Positions 15,288 to 23,672 of a stretch of 34,460 bases of DNA are shown here, one piece after another; the first letter of the stretch is position 1; every line of letters starts with the position of its first letter. The stretch spans positions 1 to 34,460 of the forward strand of contig DCXP01000056.1 in assembly GCA_002327725.1 (NCBI GenBank). The letters run 5' to 3'. The position numbers and the translations under genes were made by a program. The notes under the pieces were generated by a model that worked only from the letters and a program-made list of their open reading frames with translations, had not been told where the DNA came from and did no database searches. Source of the stretch: Proteobacteria bacterium UBA2133. GTDB taxonomy: Bacteria; Pseudomonadota; Gammaproteobacteria; Arenicellales; UBA868.

Positions 15288-15905
15288 TTAAGACGATGTG
15301 GCCGGCGCCAGGAATTCAAAGCCCCCCTCGGCCGCAGCATCCATCAGCCAGCGGGCCAGATGGTCGGCAAAGCTGCGCCGCACCACAATATCGAGGGCTT
15401 CTCCACGGGGGTCATCGCCGGCATAAATCAAGACCACATTGGCGTGGGCAATGACGGTCTGGGCGCACGCCCCCGCTCGGAAAGCCCGCGGATGCAGATC
15501 CAAAGGGCACGCGGAAGCCAACACATCCCGCCAGCCGTCTCCGCCGACCCGAAATACCGTCTGCCCGCCCGAGACCTCGGTCAGGGCGTGATGAAGCGGA
15601 ACAAGCCGTTGCCCAAGGTCGCGAGTGCTGTCCTGGTCCTTCGGGCCGATCAGCAGCCACTCGTCCGGGGCCAACCAGCACGCGCCCCAGTTGTCTTTAG
15701 ATGCGCAGGTATTGGGATCAACCGGCAGTGAAATCCCGATCGTGTGCGCCACCGCTTCGGTGAAACCGGCGTCCGCCGGATCGCCCCTCAGATTAATGTG
15801 TGTCCTGAAAGGACGCTCCTGAATCCAGAACGACGCCTGTGCGGCCACACCCGGACCGTGGATGGGGGTCTCGATTTCAATCAGCGGGGACTGCCTGAAA
15901 CTCAT
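15288..15905 (-). CDS. soxG: Sarcosine oxidase gamma subunit
   Basis: The 205-residue small subunit belongs to heterotetrameric sarcosine oxidase. It contains the family's WLAPDEWLLIG block and the C-terminal RRSFADHLARWL segment. It folds like a small aminomethyltransferase-type domain and packs against SoxA. Normally soxG follows soxA directly; here the BKACE gene stands between them. I chose the ATG at 15905. There is no clear ribosome site, and the open frame continues upstream into the end of the BKACE gene without a convincing start. Confidence 0.88.
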   Translation of the reverse strand: MSFRQSPLIEIETPIHGPGVAAQASFWIQERPFRTHINLRGDPADAGFTEAVAHTIGISLPVDPNTCASKDNWGACWLAPDEWLLIGPKDQDSTRDLGQRLVPLHHALTEVSGGQTVFRVGGDGWRDVLASACPLDLHPRAFRAGACAQTVIAHANVVLIYAGDDPRGEALDIVVRRSFADHLARWLMDAAAEGGFEFLAPATSS

Positions 15906-15948
15906 TTCATTAATAAGGGAGGTTGTGCGGCATGCCGGCCAGGCGCAT

Positions 15949-16800
15949 TCAGCACGCAGGCTGTATCCCGGCAGCCGGAGGCAGGCCGAGCAAGGCCCGC
16001 GCCGCTTCGGGACCGGCCGGATGGCGGTCGTATTCAGCCGCCACGTCGGTGATGAGTCGGACCAGTGCTGCGTTATTGGGCGCCAGCGTATCCTTGCCCA
16101 GTTTGACATTGTCCTCGAACCCGGTTCGTGCGTGTCCGCCCATCTCCAGGGCCCACTTGTTGACCTCGAACTGGTGACGGCCGATACCCATCGCCGACCA
16201 GGTGGCATCGGCGGCGAGCGTACTCAGTTCGTCGACCAGGAATTCCAGTAGTTTCCGCCGCGTCGGCATCGCGCCTGGAATTCCGGTAACGAACTGCACA
16301 TGAAGCGGTGTCGGAATCTTTCCTTCCTGCGCCAGTCTCACCGCGTTGTACAGCATCGCGACATCAAAAACTTCCACCTCAGGCTTCACAGCATGCTCCC
16401 TCATGCTCTCGGCAAGAGATTCAATCAGCGCCGGAGGATTTTCATAAATTATGGTCGGGAAATTGACCGATCCCGTCGCCAGCGACGCCATATCCGGCTT
16501 AAGATGCAGCATCGCGCCGCGTTGATCTGCTTCGCGGCCACGGCCGCCGGTAGAGAACTGGATAATCATTCCGGGGCAGTGCTTTTTGACACCCTCCTGC
16601 ACTTCGGCAAAAAGTTCCGGATCGGAGGATGGGTTTTCTTCTTTGTCCCGCACATGGATATGCACCAGAGACGAGCCCGCCTCAAAGGCTTCGTGGGTGG
16701 ATTCGATCTGCTCCTGAGGCGTTACCGGAAGCGCCGGGTTATCTTTTTTCCCCGGCTGCGAACCGGTGATGGCGGTCGTGATAACGATCGGTTTGCTCAT
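15949..16800 (-). CDS. Beta-keto acid cleavage enzyme (BKACE, DUF849)
   Basis: The 283-residue TIM barrel condenses a beta-keto acid with acetyl-CoA, giving a CoA ester and acetoacetate. The zinc ligands of Kce are present: H47 and H49 (SLVHIHVRD) and E229 in GFEDN, with the catalytic D230 next to it. GIGRHQ and GGHARTGFED are family blocks. BKACEs act on 3-keto-5-aminohexanoate, dehydrocarnitine and other beta-keto acids. Given the sarcosine genes, dehydrocarnitine (giving glycine betaine) is attractive, but no carnitine dehydrogenase is here. The start overlaps the soxA stop as ATGA, so it is a genuine member of the sox operon. Confidence 0.9.
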   Translation of the reverse strand: MSKPIVITTAITGSQPGKKDNPALPVTPQEQIESTHEAFEAGSSLVHIHVRDKEENPSSDPELFAEVQEGVKKHCPGMIIQFSTGGRGREADQRGAMLHLKPDMASLATGSVNFPTIIYENPPALIESLAESMREHAVKPEVEVFDVAMLYNAVRLAQEGKIPTPLHVQFVTGIPGAMPTRRKLLEFLVDELSTLAADATWSAMGIGRHQFEVNKWALEMGGHARTGFEDNVKLGKDTLAPNNAALVRLITDVAAEYDRHPAGPEAARALLGLPPAAGIQPAC

Positions 16801-19800
16801 GATTTGGCACGCTGGTTTTCCGGATCAAGGAACACCGGCTCACAAATGGTAGCAGGTACCACCGAGCCATTCATCAACTGCGCAAAAATCCTTGCGCCCA
16901 TTCTGGAAAGGCCGCCCTTGACCAGGGCCAGTGCGATCGAACGGCCGAGATTGGCACTGTAGTAACTGGACGAAACATGGCCGATCATGGGTACCGGCCG
17001 CTCCGTCTGGGGCGCATTGACCAGTTGAGCCCCCTCGGGCAGCACCCGGGTGGGGTCTTCCGTCTTGAGACCGACCAGTTGTTTGCGGTTCGGCCGATCC
17101 GTGTCAGAGCGGCAGAGCGAACGCTTGCCGATGAAATCCTTTTTCCCGGAGACAATCCAGTCCATCCCGAGATCAACCGGCGTCACTGAACCGTCGGTAT
17201 CCTGACCCACAATGACATAACCCTTCTCGGCCCGCAGCACATGCATCGCCTCGGTGCCATAGGGTGTGATGTCATAGTCCCGGCCGGCTGTCATGATCGC
17301 TTGCCACAGCGCGAGCCCCTGATTGGCGTCGACACTGATCTCGAAGGCGAGTTCGCCGCTGAAACTGATACGGCTGACCCGGGCAGGAATTCCGCCAACC
17401 TGACCGGCCTGCATGCTCATAAACGGAAATGTGCCGGTATCCAGATCAAGGTCACATCCTGCCGCCTTGAGTACGGTTCGCGAATCAGGCCCGGCCACAC
17501 TCATCACGCTCCACTGGTCAGTGACCGAGGTCAGGTACACCTTGAGATAGGGCCACTCGGTCTGCAGCCAGCGCTCCATCCAGGCCATGACCGCGGCTGC
17601 CCCGCCGGTCGTGGTCGTCATCAGGTAATGGCCGGGGGCGAGACAGCTTGTAACGCCGTCGTCCATGACCATGCCGTCTTCACCCAGCATGAATCCGTAG
17701 CGGCAGCGGCCCGGCTGCAGGTTATCCCAGTTGTTGGTGTACAGCAGGTTGAGAAATTCCGCGGCATCGGGACCGCGGATATCAATCTTGCCGAGGGTCG
17801 ATGCGTCGAGCACGCCGACACCGTTTCGCGTAGCGAGACACTCGCGGTTCACTGCCGCGTGCATATCCTCGCCTTCGCGGGGATAAAACCAGGGCCGCTT
17901 CCACTGTCCCACGTCTTCAAACTCGGCGCCGCGGCGCACATGCCATGCGTGGATCGCGGTTTTGCGGACCGGATCAAAAAACTGTTCGCCGAGCGTCCGG
18001 CCCGCCACCGCACCGAAGGTCACCGGGGTGTAATTCGGGCGGAACGTTGTGGTTCCCACCTCGCCCGGTGATTTCCCCAGGGCCCCGGCCAGGATCGCGA
18101 GCCCGTTGATGTTGCCGAGTTTGCCCTGATCGGTGCCGAAGCCCAGAGCCGTATAGCGCTTGACGTGTTCAATGGACCGGTAACCCTCGCGTGCGGCGAG
18201 GCGGATATCGGCCGCGGTCGTATCGTTCTGGAAATCGAGAAATTTCTTCACGCCATCTCCCGAAAGCGTTCCGGCGGGCACTTCCCAAAGGGCCTGCAAC
18301 GGTGCTTCATCTATCTCCTCGGTGGCCGGGATATCAACATAGCCCCCCGGCCAGCCGCTTTGCGCCGCCGCGCTGATGCCGGCATCCGCGCCTTCATGCA
18401 GACATGCTGAGAGAGTGAAACTCCCCCGGCAGGCGCCCGCCGAGCGCTCCGCCTGTACCGACGGCCCGGGCACAAAGCACGCGTGGGCTTCGTCATACCG
18501 GGGTCGCCCGCCTGACTGCGAGTGCAGATGCACCGCAGGACTCCAGCCGCCGGACATCGCCAGCACCTGGCAGTCCACAAGGCCCTTGTGCGACAGAATG
18601 TCGTCACCGCCAGGCGAAAGTGTTGCAAGTTCGATCTGCTGAAGTCCCTGCAGCCCGGAGCGGACAGCGGGCACAACGGATCCCGGATAAACAGGTATCC
18701 CATGTGCTGAGACCGCGGCCAGCACGCTGGCGCCGGGTTTTTCCCTGGCGTCAACAACGGCTCTCACGTCCATCCCGGCCGAGACCATGTCGAGCGCCGC
18801 CTGATAGCCCGAGTCATTGTTGGTAAAAACGGCGCCGCTGCGCCCGGGGGCAAGCGCATACCGGCGGATATAGGTGCTCACGGCGGACGCGAGCATCACC
18901 CCGGGGGTGTCATTGCCATCAAAGACGAGGGGCCGCTCTATCGCACCCGTCGCAATCACCACCTGCTTCGCCCGTACCCGCCACAGCCTTTCGCGGCTCA
19001 ATCTGGAATCGGACTGTCCGGGCCCGACGTGGTCGGTCCGGCGTTCGTTGACCACCAGGAAGTTGTGATCGTAGTAGCCGCTCACGGTGGCCCGGGTCAG
19101 CACGGTGACTTCCGGACAGGACTTGAGTTCCGCCTCGAGTTCCGAGACCCACTCAGGACCGCTACCGCCTCCGATCGCGGCTGGCGCGTGCAGCAGGCTG
19201 CCGCCGAGCTGTGCCTGTTCGTCGACCAGCATCACGCGGGCGCCGGCTCGCGCGGCTCCCAGCGCGGCGACAAGACCCGCGGGACCGGCACCGGCAATAA
19301 AGACATCGCAATGCGCATGGCGCTTGTCGTAATGATCCGGGTCAGGCAGCGACGGCGCATGGCCCAGACCGGCGGCGTGGCGGATATGATGCTCGTAACG
19401 CAGCCACGCAAAGCGTGGCCACATGAATGTCTTGTAGTAAAAACCTGCCGGCAGCAGCCGCGACAGCCGGTTGTTGATCGCGCCGATATCAAAAGCAAGA
19501 TTCGGCCAGCCGTTCACAGTGCGGGCAGTGAGGCCCTCGTACAGTTCAACCTGGGTCGCCCTCAGATTGGGGGTGCGGTAGGCCCCCTCGCCCACCTGCA
19601 CCAGTGCATTGGGCTCCTCGGCGCCTGCCCCCACCACGCCCCGGGGCCGATGGTATTTAAAGCTCCGGCCAAACAGCCGAACGCCCTGGGCGAGCAGCGC
19701 GGAAGCGAGGGTATCGCCGGGGTGGCCGGAGTAATCCCTGCCGTTGAACTTAAAATGGATTCGCCGCGAACGGTCGATGAGTCCGCCCCTTTCCAGCCGC

Positions 19801-19814
19801 CGGGCGGTACTCAC
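16797..19814 (-). CDS. soxA: Sarcosine oxidase alpha subunit
   Basis: The 1005-residue large subunit is of normal length. The N-terminus (about 15-110) is a ferredoxin-like domain with GVRLFGRSFKYHRPRG. A nucleotide-binding fold follows (FIAGAGPAGLVAALGAARAG from 172). The C-terminal part, from about 620, is a GcvT-like aminomethyltransferase domain that transfers the methyl carbon to tetrahydrofolate (HAWHVRRGAEFEDVGQW, then the folate region near GTEAMHVLRAEKGY). With SoxB it oxidises sarcosine to glycine and 5,10-methylene-THF with release of hydrogen peroxide. The start is GTG, overlapping the soxD stop. The 3' end overlaps the BKACE start. Confidence 0.95.
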   Translation of the reverse strand: MSTARRLERGGLIDRSRRIHFKFNGRDYSGHPGDTLASALLAQGVRLFGRSFKYHRPRGVVGAGAEEPNALVQVGEGAYRTPNLRATQVELYEGLTARTVNGWPNLAFDIGAINNRLSRLLPAGFYYKTFMWPRFAWLRYEHHIRHAAGLGHAPSLPDPDHYDKRHAHCDVFIAGAGPAGLVAALGAARAGARVMLVDEQAQLGGSLLHAPAAIGGGSGPEWVSELEAELKSCPEVTVLTRATVSGYYDHNFLVVNERRTDHVGPGQSDSRLSRERLWRVRAKQVVIATGAIERPLVFDGNDTPGVMLASAVSTYIRRYALAPGRSGAVFTNNDSGYQAALDMVSAGMDVRAVVDAREKPGASVLAAVSAHGIPVYPGSVVPAVRSGLQGLQQIELATLSPGGDDILSHKGLVDCQVLAMSGGWSPAVHLHSQSGGRPRYDEAHACFVPGPSVQAERSAGACRGSFTLSACLHEGADAGISAAAQSGWPGGYVDIPATEEIDEAPLQALWEVPAGTLSGDGVKKFLDFQNDTTAADIRLAAREGYRSIEHVKRYTALGFGTDQGKLGNINGLAILAGALGKSPGEVGTTTFRPNYTPVTFGAVAGRTLGEQFFDPVRKTAIHAWHVRRGAEFEDVGQWKRPWFYPREGEDMHAAVNRECLATRNGVGVLDASTLGKIDIRGPDAAEFLNLLYTNNWDNLQPGRCRYGFMLGEDGMVMDDGVTSCLAPGHYLMTTTTGGAAAVMAWMERWLQTEWPYLKVYLTSVTDQWSVMSVAGPDSRTVLKAAGCDLDLDTGTFPFMSMQAGQVGGIPARVSRISFSGELAFEISVDANQGLALWQAIMTAGRDYDITPYGTEAMHVLRAEKGYVIVGQDTDGSVTPVDLGMDWIVSGKKDFIGKRSLCRSDTDRPNRKQLVGLKTEDPTRVLPEGAQLVNAPQTERPVPMIGHVSSSYYSANLGRSIALALVKGGLSRMGARIFAQLMNGSVVPATICEPVFLDPENQRAKS

Positions 19815-20092
19815 TCGACACTCCCTGACGGCCGCTCCCCTGGGCGATATACCGCCAGGACCGCGTAACTGACGGTGTCACGCAGGACGTTGAACCACCT
19901 GCGGCAACCCGCCGTGTGACACCACTGCTCGGCGTGGACCCCTTTGCTGTTGGCCCGGTTGAAAAGGTAGTCGGCCCACTGCTCGTCAGTCAGGGTATCC
20001 GGACTTTCCGGGCGGACGATATGCGCTTCGCCGCCGTATTGAAACTCTTGCTGATCACGCGCTCCGCACCACGGGCATTCGATTTGCAGCAT
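19811..20092 (-). CDS. soxD: Sarcosine oxidase delta subunit
   Basis: The 93-residue zinc-binding subunit has ligands C6 and C9 (CPWCG) and H59 and C63 (WCHTAGC), as in known SoxD proteins. DTLTDEQWADYLF and GCRRWFNVLRDTVS are family blocks. It stabilises the alpha-beta complex. GAGGAA precedes the ATG, and the stop overlaps the soxA GTG. Spacing from soxB is 21 bp. Confidence 0.95.
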   Translation of the reverse strand: MLQIECPWCGARDQQEFQYGGEAHIVRPESPDTLTDEQWADYLFNRANSKGVHAEQWCHTAGCRRWFNVLRDTVSYAVLAVYRPGERPSGSVE

Positions 20093-20113
20093 CGGAAATT
20101 CCTCAAGCCGGCG

Positions 20114-21370
20114 CTAGTGCGCGACTCCGGCTGCACCGTGTTCATCAATCAGCGCGCCCGTTGTGAACCGTTCAAGGTCAAAGGCCGCGTTCAGCGCATG
20201 CGGTTCATCCTGCGCTACGGTGTGTGCAAAAACCCACCCTGATCCCGGTGTGGCTTTAAAGCCCCCGGTGCCCCAGCCGCAGTTGAAATAAAGCCCTTTG
20301 ACAGGCGTTTTTGAAATGATCGGGCAGGCGTCGGGGCAGACATCGACGATGCCGCCCCACTGGCGCAGCATCCGTACCCGGCTGAAGACCGGAAAAAGTT
20401 CCACGATGGCTGCGACGTTGCCCTCGATAATCGAAAAACTGCCGCGCTGGCCGTAGCCGGTATAGGCATCAATCCCGGCGCCGATCACCAGTTCACCCTT
20501 GTCTGACTGACTGACGTAACCGTGTACCGCGTTGGACATAATGACGGTGTCGAGCACGGGCTTGAGCGGCTCGGAGACCAGCGCCTGCAGCGGATGACTC
20601 TCTACCGGAAAACGCAGCTCGGCCATATCCGCGAGGACGCTGGCGTGCCCGGCCACCACCACGGCCACTTTGCGAGCACCGATTAATCCGCGGGTGGTCT
20701 CAACGCCGCAGACCGCGCCGTTTTCCCGGCGGATACCGGTAACCTCGCAGTTCTGAATGATGTCGACACCACGGGCATCGGCTGCCCGGGCGAATCCCCA
20801 GGCCACGGCATCATGGCGCGCAACACCGCCGCGCGGCTGGAAGGATGCGCCGAGCACGGGATATCTGGCCTCGCTTGACACATTCATCGCCGGCACTTTC
20901 GCCTTGATCTCGGCAGGCGTCAGGATCTCGCTGTCGATACCGTTCAGCCGGTTGGCATTGGAGCGCCGATAGATGTCACGCATATCCTGCAGCGTGTGGC
21001 CGAGGTTCATCACCCCCCGCTGGCTGAACATGACGTTGAAGTTAAGCTCCTGGCTCAGCCCCTCCCACAGCTGCAGGGACTTTTCGTACAGGTGGGCGGC
21101 TTCGTCCCAGAGGTAGTTGGAACGGACAATCGTCGTGTTACGGCCGGTGTTGCCGCCACCGATCCAGCCTTTCTCCAGCACCGCAATCCTTCCGACATCG
21201 TGCTCGGCAGCAAGGTAATAGGCGGTCGCGAGTCCATGGCCTCCCCCACCGGCCACAATCACATCATAGGACGCCGCCGGGTCAGGGCTGCGCCAGGCTT
21301 CCGACCAGTCCTGGTGATAACTGACCGCATTACGGGCCAGGCTGAAAATGGAATAACGGTTCCTTCTCAC
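20114..21370 (-). CDS. soxB: Sarcosine oxidase beta subunit
   Basis: The 418-residue catalytic subunit binds FAD and covalent FMN and carries out sarcosine oxidation. The FAD fold is at 36-50 (VIVAGGGGHGLATAY), followed by GGGNTGRNTTIVRSNY. GGVARHDAVAWGFARAAD holds H186, the expected site of covalent FMN. The second FAD region is GIVDVCPDACPII with NCGWGTGGFKATPGSG. The start is GTG with AGGAG upstream. It lies 84 bp after glyA, in the usual glyA-soxBDA order. It acts in the cytoplasm. Confidence 0.95.
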   Translation of the reverse strand: MRRNRYSIFSLARNAVSYHQDWSEAWRSPDPAASYDVIVAGGGGHGLATAYYLAAEHDVGRIAVLEKGWIGGGNTGRNTTIVRSNYLWDEAAHLYEKSLQLWEGLSQELNFNVMFSQRGVMNLGHTLQDMRDIYRRSNANRLNGIDSEILTPAEIKAKVPAMNVSSEARYPVLGASFQPRGGVARHDAVAWGFARAADARGVDIIQNCEVTGIRRENGAVCGVETTRGLIGARKVAVVVAGHASVLADMAELRFPVESHPLQALVSEPLKPVLDTVIMSNAVHGYVSQSDKGELVIGAGIDAYTGYGQRGSFSIIEGNVAAIVELFPVFSRVRMLRQWGGIVDVCPDACPIISKTPVKGLYFNCGWGTGGFKATPGSGWVFAHTVAQDEPHALNAAFDLERFTTGALIDEHGAAGVAH

Positions 21371-21454
21371 ACTACTCCTGATGCCGCCCCCGAACCAGGG
21401 CCAAAGGCGGCATGAACACAGCTGCCTTCAATAAAGGCAGGTCGATGAATTCCC

Positions 21455-22714
21455 TTAGGTTTCCCGATAGACCGGGAAACGGATACACAACTCCTTAACC
21501 TGCTCCCGGGTTGCATCCACAACCGACTCGTCTCCCATATTATCCAGAATGTCGCAGATCCAGTTGGCGATCTGCGCCATCTCGGCCTCTTTGAAGCCCC
21601 GGGTCGTTCCCGCGGGAGAGCCGATACGCAGGCCGCTGGTGACGAACGGCGACTGCGGGTCATTGGGAACCGAGTTCTTGTTGGCGGTAATGTTGGCACG
21701 GCCAAGCGCTGCATCCGCGTCCTTCCCGGTGATTCCCTTGTCGATAAGATCCAGCAGGAACAGATGATTGACGGTACCGCCGGACACAACGCTGTAGCCG
21801 CGGTCGATAAAGACTTTGGCCATCGCCTGCGCGTTGGCAATCACCTGTTCACCGTAGGCCTTGAACTCAGGCTGCAGTGCCTCGAGGAAGGCAACGGCCT
21901 TTCCGGCAATCGCGTGCATCAGGGGGCCGCCCTGGGTGCCCGGGAACACCAGCGAAGCCAGTTTCTTCTCAATTTCGGGGTTTGACCGGGCCATGATCAT
22001 GCCGCCGCGGGCCCCGCGAAGGGTTTTGTGCGTGGTACAGGTCGTGACATCCGCAATCGACACGGGGCTGGGATAAAGGCCCACGGCGACGAGGCCCGTC
22101 ACATGCGCCATGTCAGCGACGAGGTAAGCGCCAACGCTGTCGGCGATTTCCCGGAACCGCTGCCAGTCAAGCGCCATGCTGTACGCCGAGAACCCGGCGA
22201 CCACCATCTTGGGCTGGTGCTCCTGGGCGAGCCGCCCCACCTCGTCGTAGTCAATCTCACCGGTATCGGTATTAAGGCCGTACTGCACAGCGTTATAGAG
22301 TTTTCCTGAGAAGTTGACCGCGGCACCGTGCGTGAGATGCCCGCCGTGCGCCAGGCTCATTCCGAGCACCGTATCCCCGGGATTCAGCAGGGCCATGTAG
22401 ACAGCCGCGTTGGCTCCGGATCCGGAGTGCGGCTGCACGTTGACGTAATCAGCGCCGAACAGTTCCTTGGCCCGGTCAATCGCCAGCTGCTCGGCGACAT
22501 CGACAAACTCACAACCGCCGTAGTAGCGCTTTCCCGGATACCCCTCGGCATACTTGTTGGTCAGCACGGTGCCCTGGGCCTCAAGCACGCGCGGGCTGGT
22601 GTAGTTCTCTGAAGCAATCAGTTCAATATGCTCTTCCTGGCGTCGGCGCTCGTTCTGGATCGCCTCCCAGAGTTCGGGGTCAAAGCCTGCAATCGTATCT
22701 TTGCTGCTATACAT
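21455..22714 (-). CDS. glyA: Serine hydroxymethyltransferase
   Basis: The 419-residue PLP enzyme joins glycine and 5,10-methylene-THF into serine, exactly the two products of sarcosine oxidase. The PLP lysine is K230 (TTHKTLRG). ELIASENYTSP, NVQPHSGSGANAAVY and KNSVPNDPQSPFVTSGLRIG are present. The sequence is close to the gamma/beta-proteobacterial type, with a few changes at well-conserved places: HVTGLVAVG for HVAGLVAAG and LRGARGG for the common GPRGG. Such changes suit a pathway-specific copy beside a housekeeping one. The ribosome site is weak. An imperfect hairpin and possible promoter lie upstream. Confidence 0.95.
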   Translation of the reverse strand: MYSSKDTIAGFDPELWEAIQNERRRQEEHIELIASENYTSPRVLEAQGTVLTNKYAEGYPGKRYYGGCEFVDVAEQLAIDRAKELFGADYVNVQPHSGSGANAAVYMALLNPGDTVLGMSLAHGGHLTHGAAVNFSGKLYNAVQYGLNTDTGEIDYDEVGRLAQEHQPKMVVAGFSAYSMALDWQRFREIADSVGAYLVADMAHVTGLVAVGLYPSPVSIADVTTCTTHKTLRGARGGMIMARSNPEIEKKLASLVFPGTQGGPLMHAIAGKAVAFLEALQPEFKAYGEQVIANAQAMAKVFIDRGYSVVSGGTVNHLFLLDLIDKGITGKDADAALGRANITANKNSVPNDPQSPFVTSGLRIGSPAGTTRGFKEAEMAQIANWICDILDNMGDESVVDATREQVKELCIRFPVYRET

Positions 22715-22753
22715 AATTTTCTCAGGTAGTGCCTGTCGTTAAATGGAATCGGG

Positions 22754-22789
22754 GAATCTCGGCCGGGCTCTGCCGGGCCGGGGATTCTA
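22754..22789 (-). promoter_or_regulatory. GC-rich inverted repeat and possible promoter before glyA
   Basis: An imperfect hairpin has outer arms GAATC (22754-22758) and GATTC (22783-22787), and an inner stem CGGCC-g-GGC-tct-GCC-g-GGCCG (22760-22780). On the minus strand TAGAAT (22789-22784) is a good -10 box, with a poor TTGGGT 18 bp before it. The repeat therefore covers the -10 and the first transcribed bases. It could be an operator, a leader hairpin or the end of the upstream gene; no T-run follows. Confidence 0.35.
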
Positions 22790-22842
22790 CCGGAGGATGA
22801 CGCCCAAACCCAACCACAAGTCAGGGGGTTATTGGCCGGCGG

Positions 22843-23577
22843 CTAACGCTCGGATGCGCCTTCCCAAGCAATGAGGCTCTGCAGGGAGCGGCCGCCGTGA
22901 TAGCGCAACTGTTCCGGAGGATAACACCACTGAGTGCCGACCGGGCAGGCCAGGCGTGAATGGCACTGAACCCCGCAGCCGCCGGGGTCTGACAGGCGCT
23001 GGTCGGTGCACAGCCCCCGGTTCATCGGGGCATCTTGTCTGACCGCGCCTGCCGCGCAGGCCGGTACACACGGCTGATCATGGCAGGTGTCGCAGGGCGA
23101 GGCTGTCGTTGCGAGTTCGGTTAATGGTAGAACAGCCGTCGTCAGAAACGCGGCGCGAAACGCAAACCAGGGCCCGAAGAGCGGACTGATATCGAGGCCC
23201 AGCGGCGCAGGCGCCGACCATCCGGCCCAGCGGCCGAGCTGCTGAAGGGGAATCAGCGCATCCCCGGGGTAGAGCAGACGCGGCCTGGTATCTTCCCAGA
23301 AGCGCTCAGCCACCTCGGCAACGGCCTGGCGCGAAACAGCATCGAAAGGATCGGGGTCGGACAGGTCCTGCTCACCCATCCAGTCCCACAGTGCGGAGCC
23401 GCCCATACCCAGAAGCACCAGCCGCTCTCCCGGTATCCGCGGAATCCGGGTCCGGTCCCAGGCCGCTGCGAGATCTCCGGGGAAAGCGCGTACATCAAGC
23501 ACGGCTCTCAGGTTAAAGCCACGCCGCTCAAGCCATTGCCCGCCCTCGGCAAAGGCGTCGTTACTGATTTCTGTCAT
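22843..23577 (-). CDS. QueG-like iron-sulfur protein of unknown role
   Basis: The 244-residue protein loosely follows the COG1600/QueG plan (epoxyqueuosine reductase and relatives). The N-terminal domain ends in LFGPWFAFRAAFLT (133-146), similar to the cobalamin-side fold region. It is followed by cysteines C162/C165/C170/C174 (CDTCHDQPCVPAC), C190, C201, C205, C211 and C218. The first four suit one [4Fe-4S] cluster; the second set may hold another. It is much shorter than QueG (about 350-390 residues) and lacks its C-terminal HEAT repeats. It reads towards glyA with a 128-bp gap. A reductase serving a flavin, folate or cobamide step is possible but not shown. Confidence 0.6.
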   Translation of the reverse strand: MTEISNDAFAEGGQWLERRGFNLRAVLDVRAFPGDLAAAWDRTRIPRIPGERLVLLGMGGSALWDWMGEQDLSDPDPFDAVSRQAVAEVAERFWEDTRPRLLYPGDALIPLQQLGRWAGWSAPAPLGLDISPLFGPWFAFRAAFLTTAVLPLTELATTASPCDTCHDQPCVPACAAGAVRQDAPMNRGLCTDQRLSDPGGCGVQCHSRLACPVGTQWCYPPEQLRYHGGRSLQSLIAWEGASER

Positions 23578-23603
23578 GATTGCGTGCCTGGTGGGTCCAA
23601 AAA

Positions 23604-23632
23604 TTTATCGCGAGTTGGCGCCCTGCTATAGT
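23604..23632 (+). promoter_or_regulatory. Probable promoter of the phosphodiesterase-ABC operon
   Basis: TTTATC (23604-23609) is 17 bp from TATAGT (23627-23632, five of six matches). Transcription would begin near 23639, after the first in-frame ATG at 23580, which supports the GTG at 23673 as the real start of the next gene. Confidence 0.4.
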
Positions 23633-23672
23633 CAATCTTACGCAAATTGCCTGCCCTTTACAGAATACGAAA

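Noticed and set aside
15906..16208. Longer soxG start inside the BKACE gene
   Set aside because: The added residues do not match SoxG and overlap the end of the BKACE coding region.
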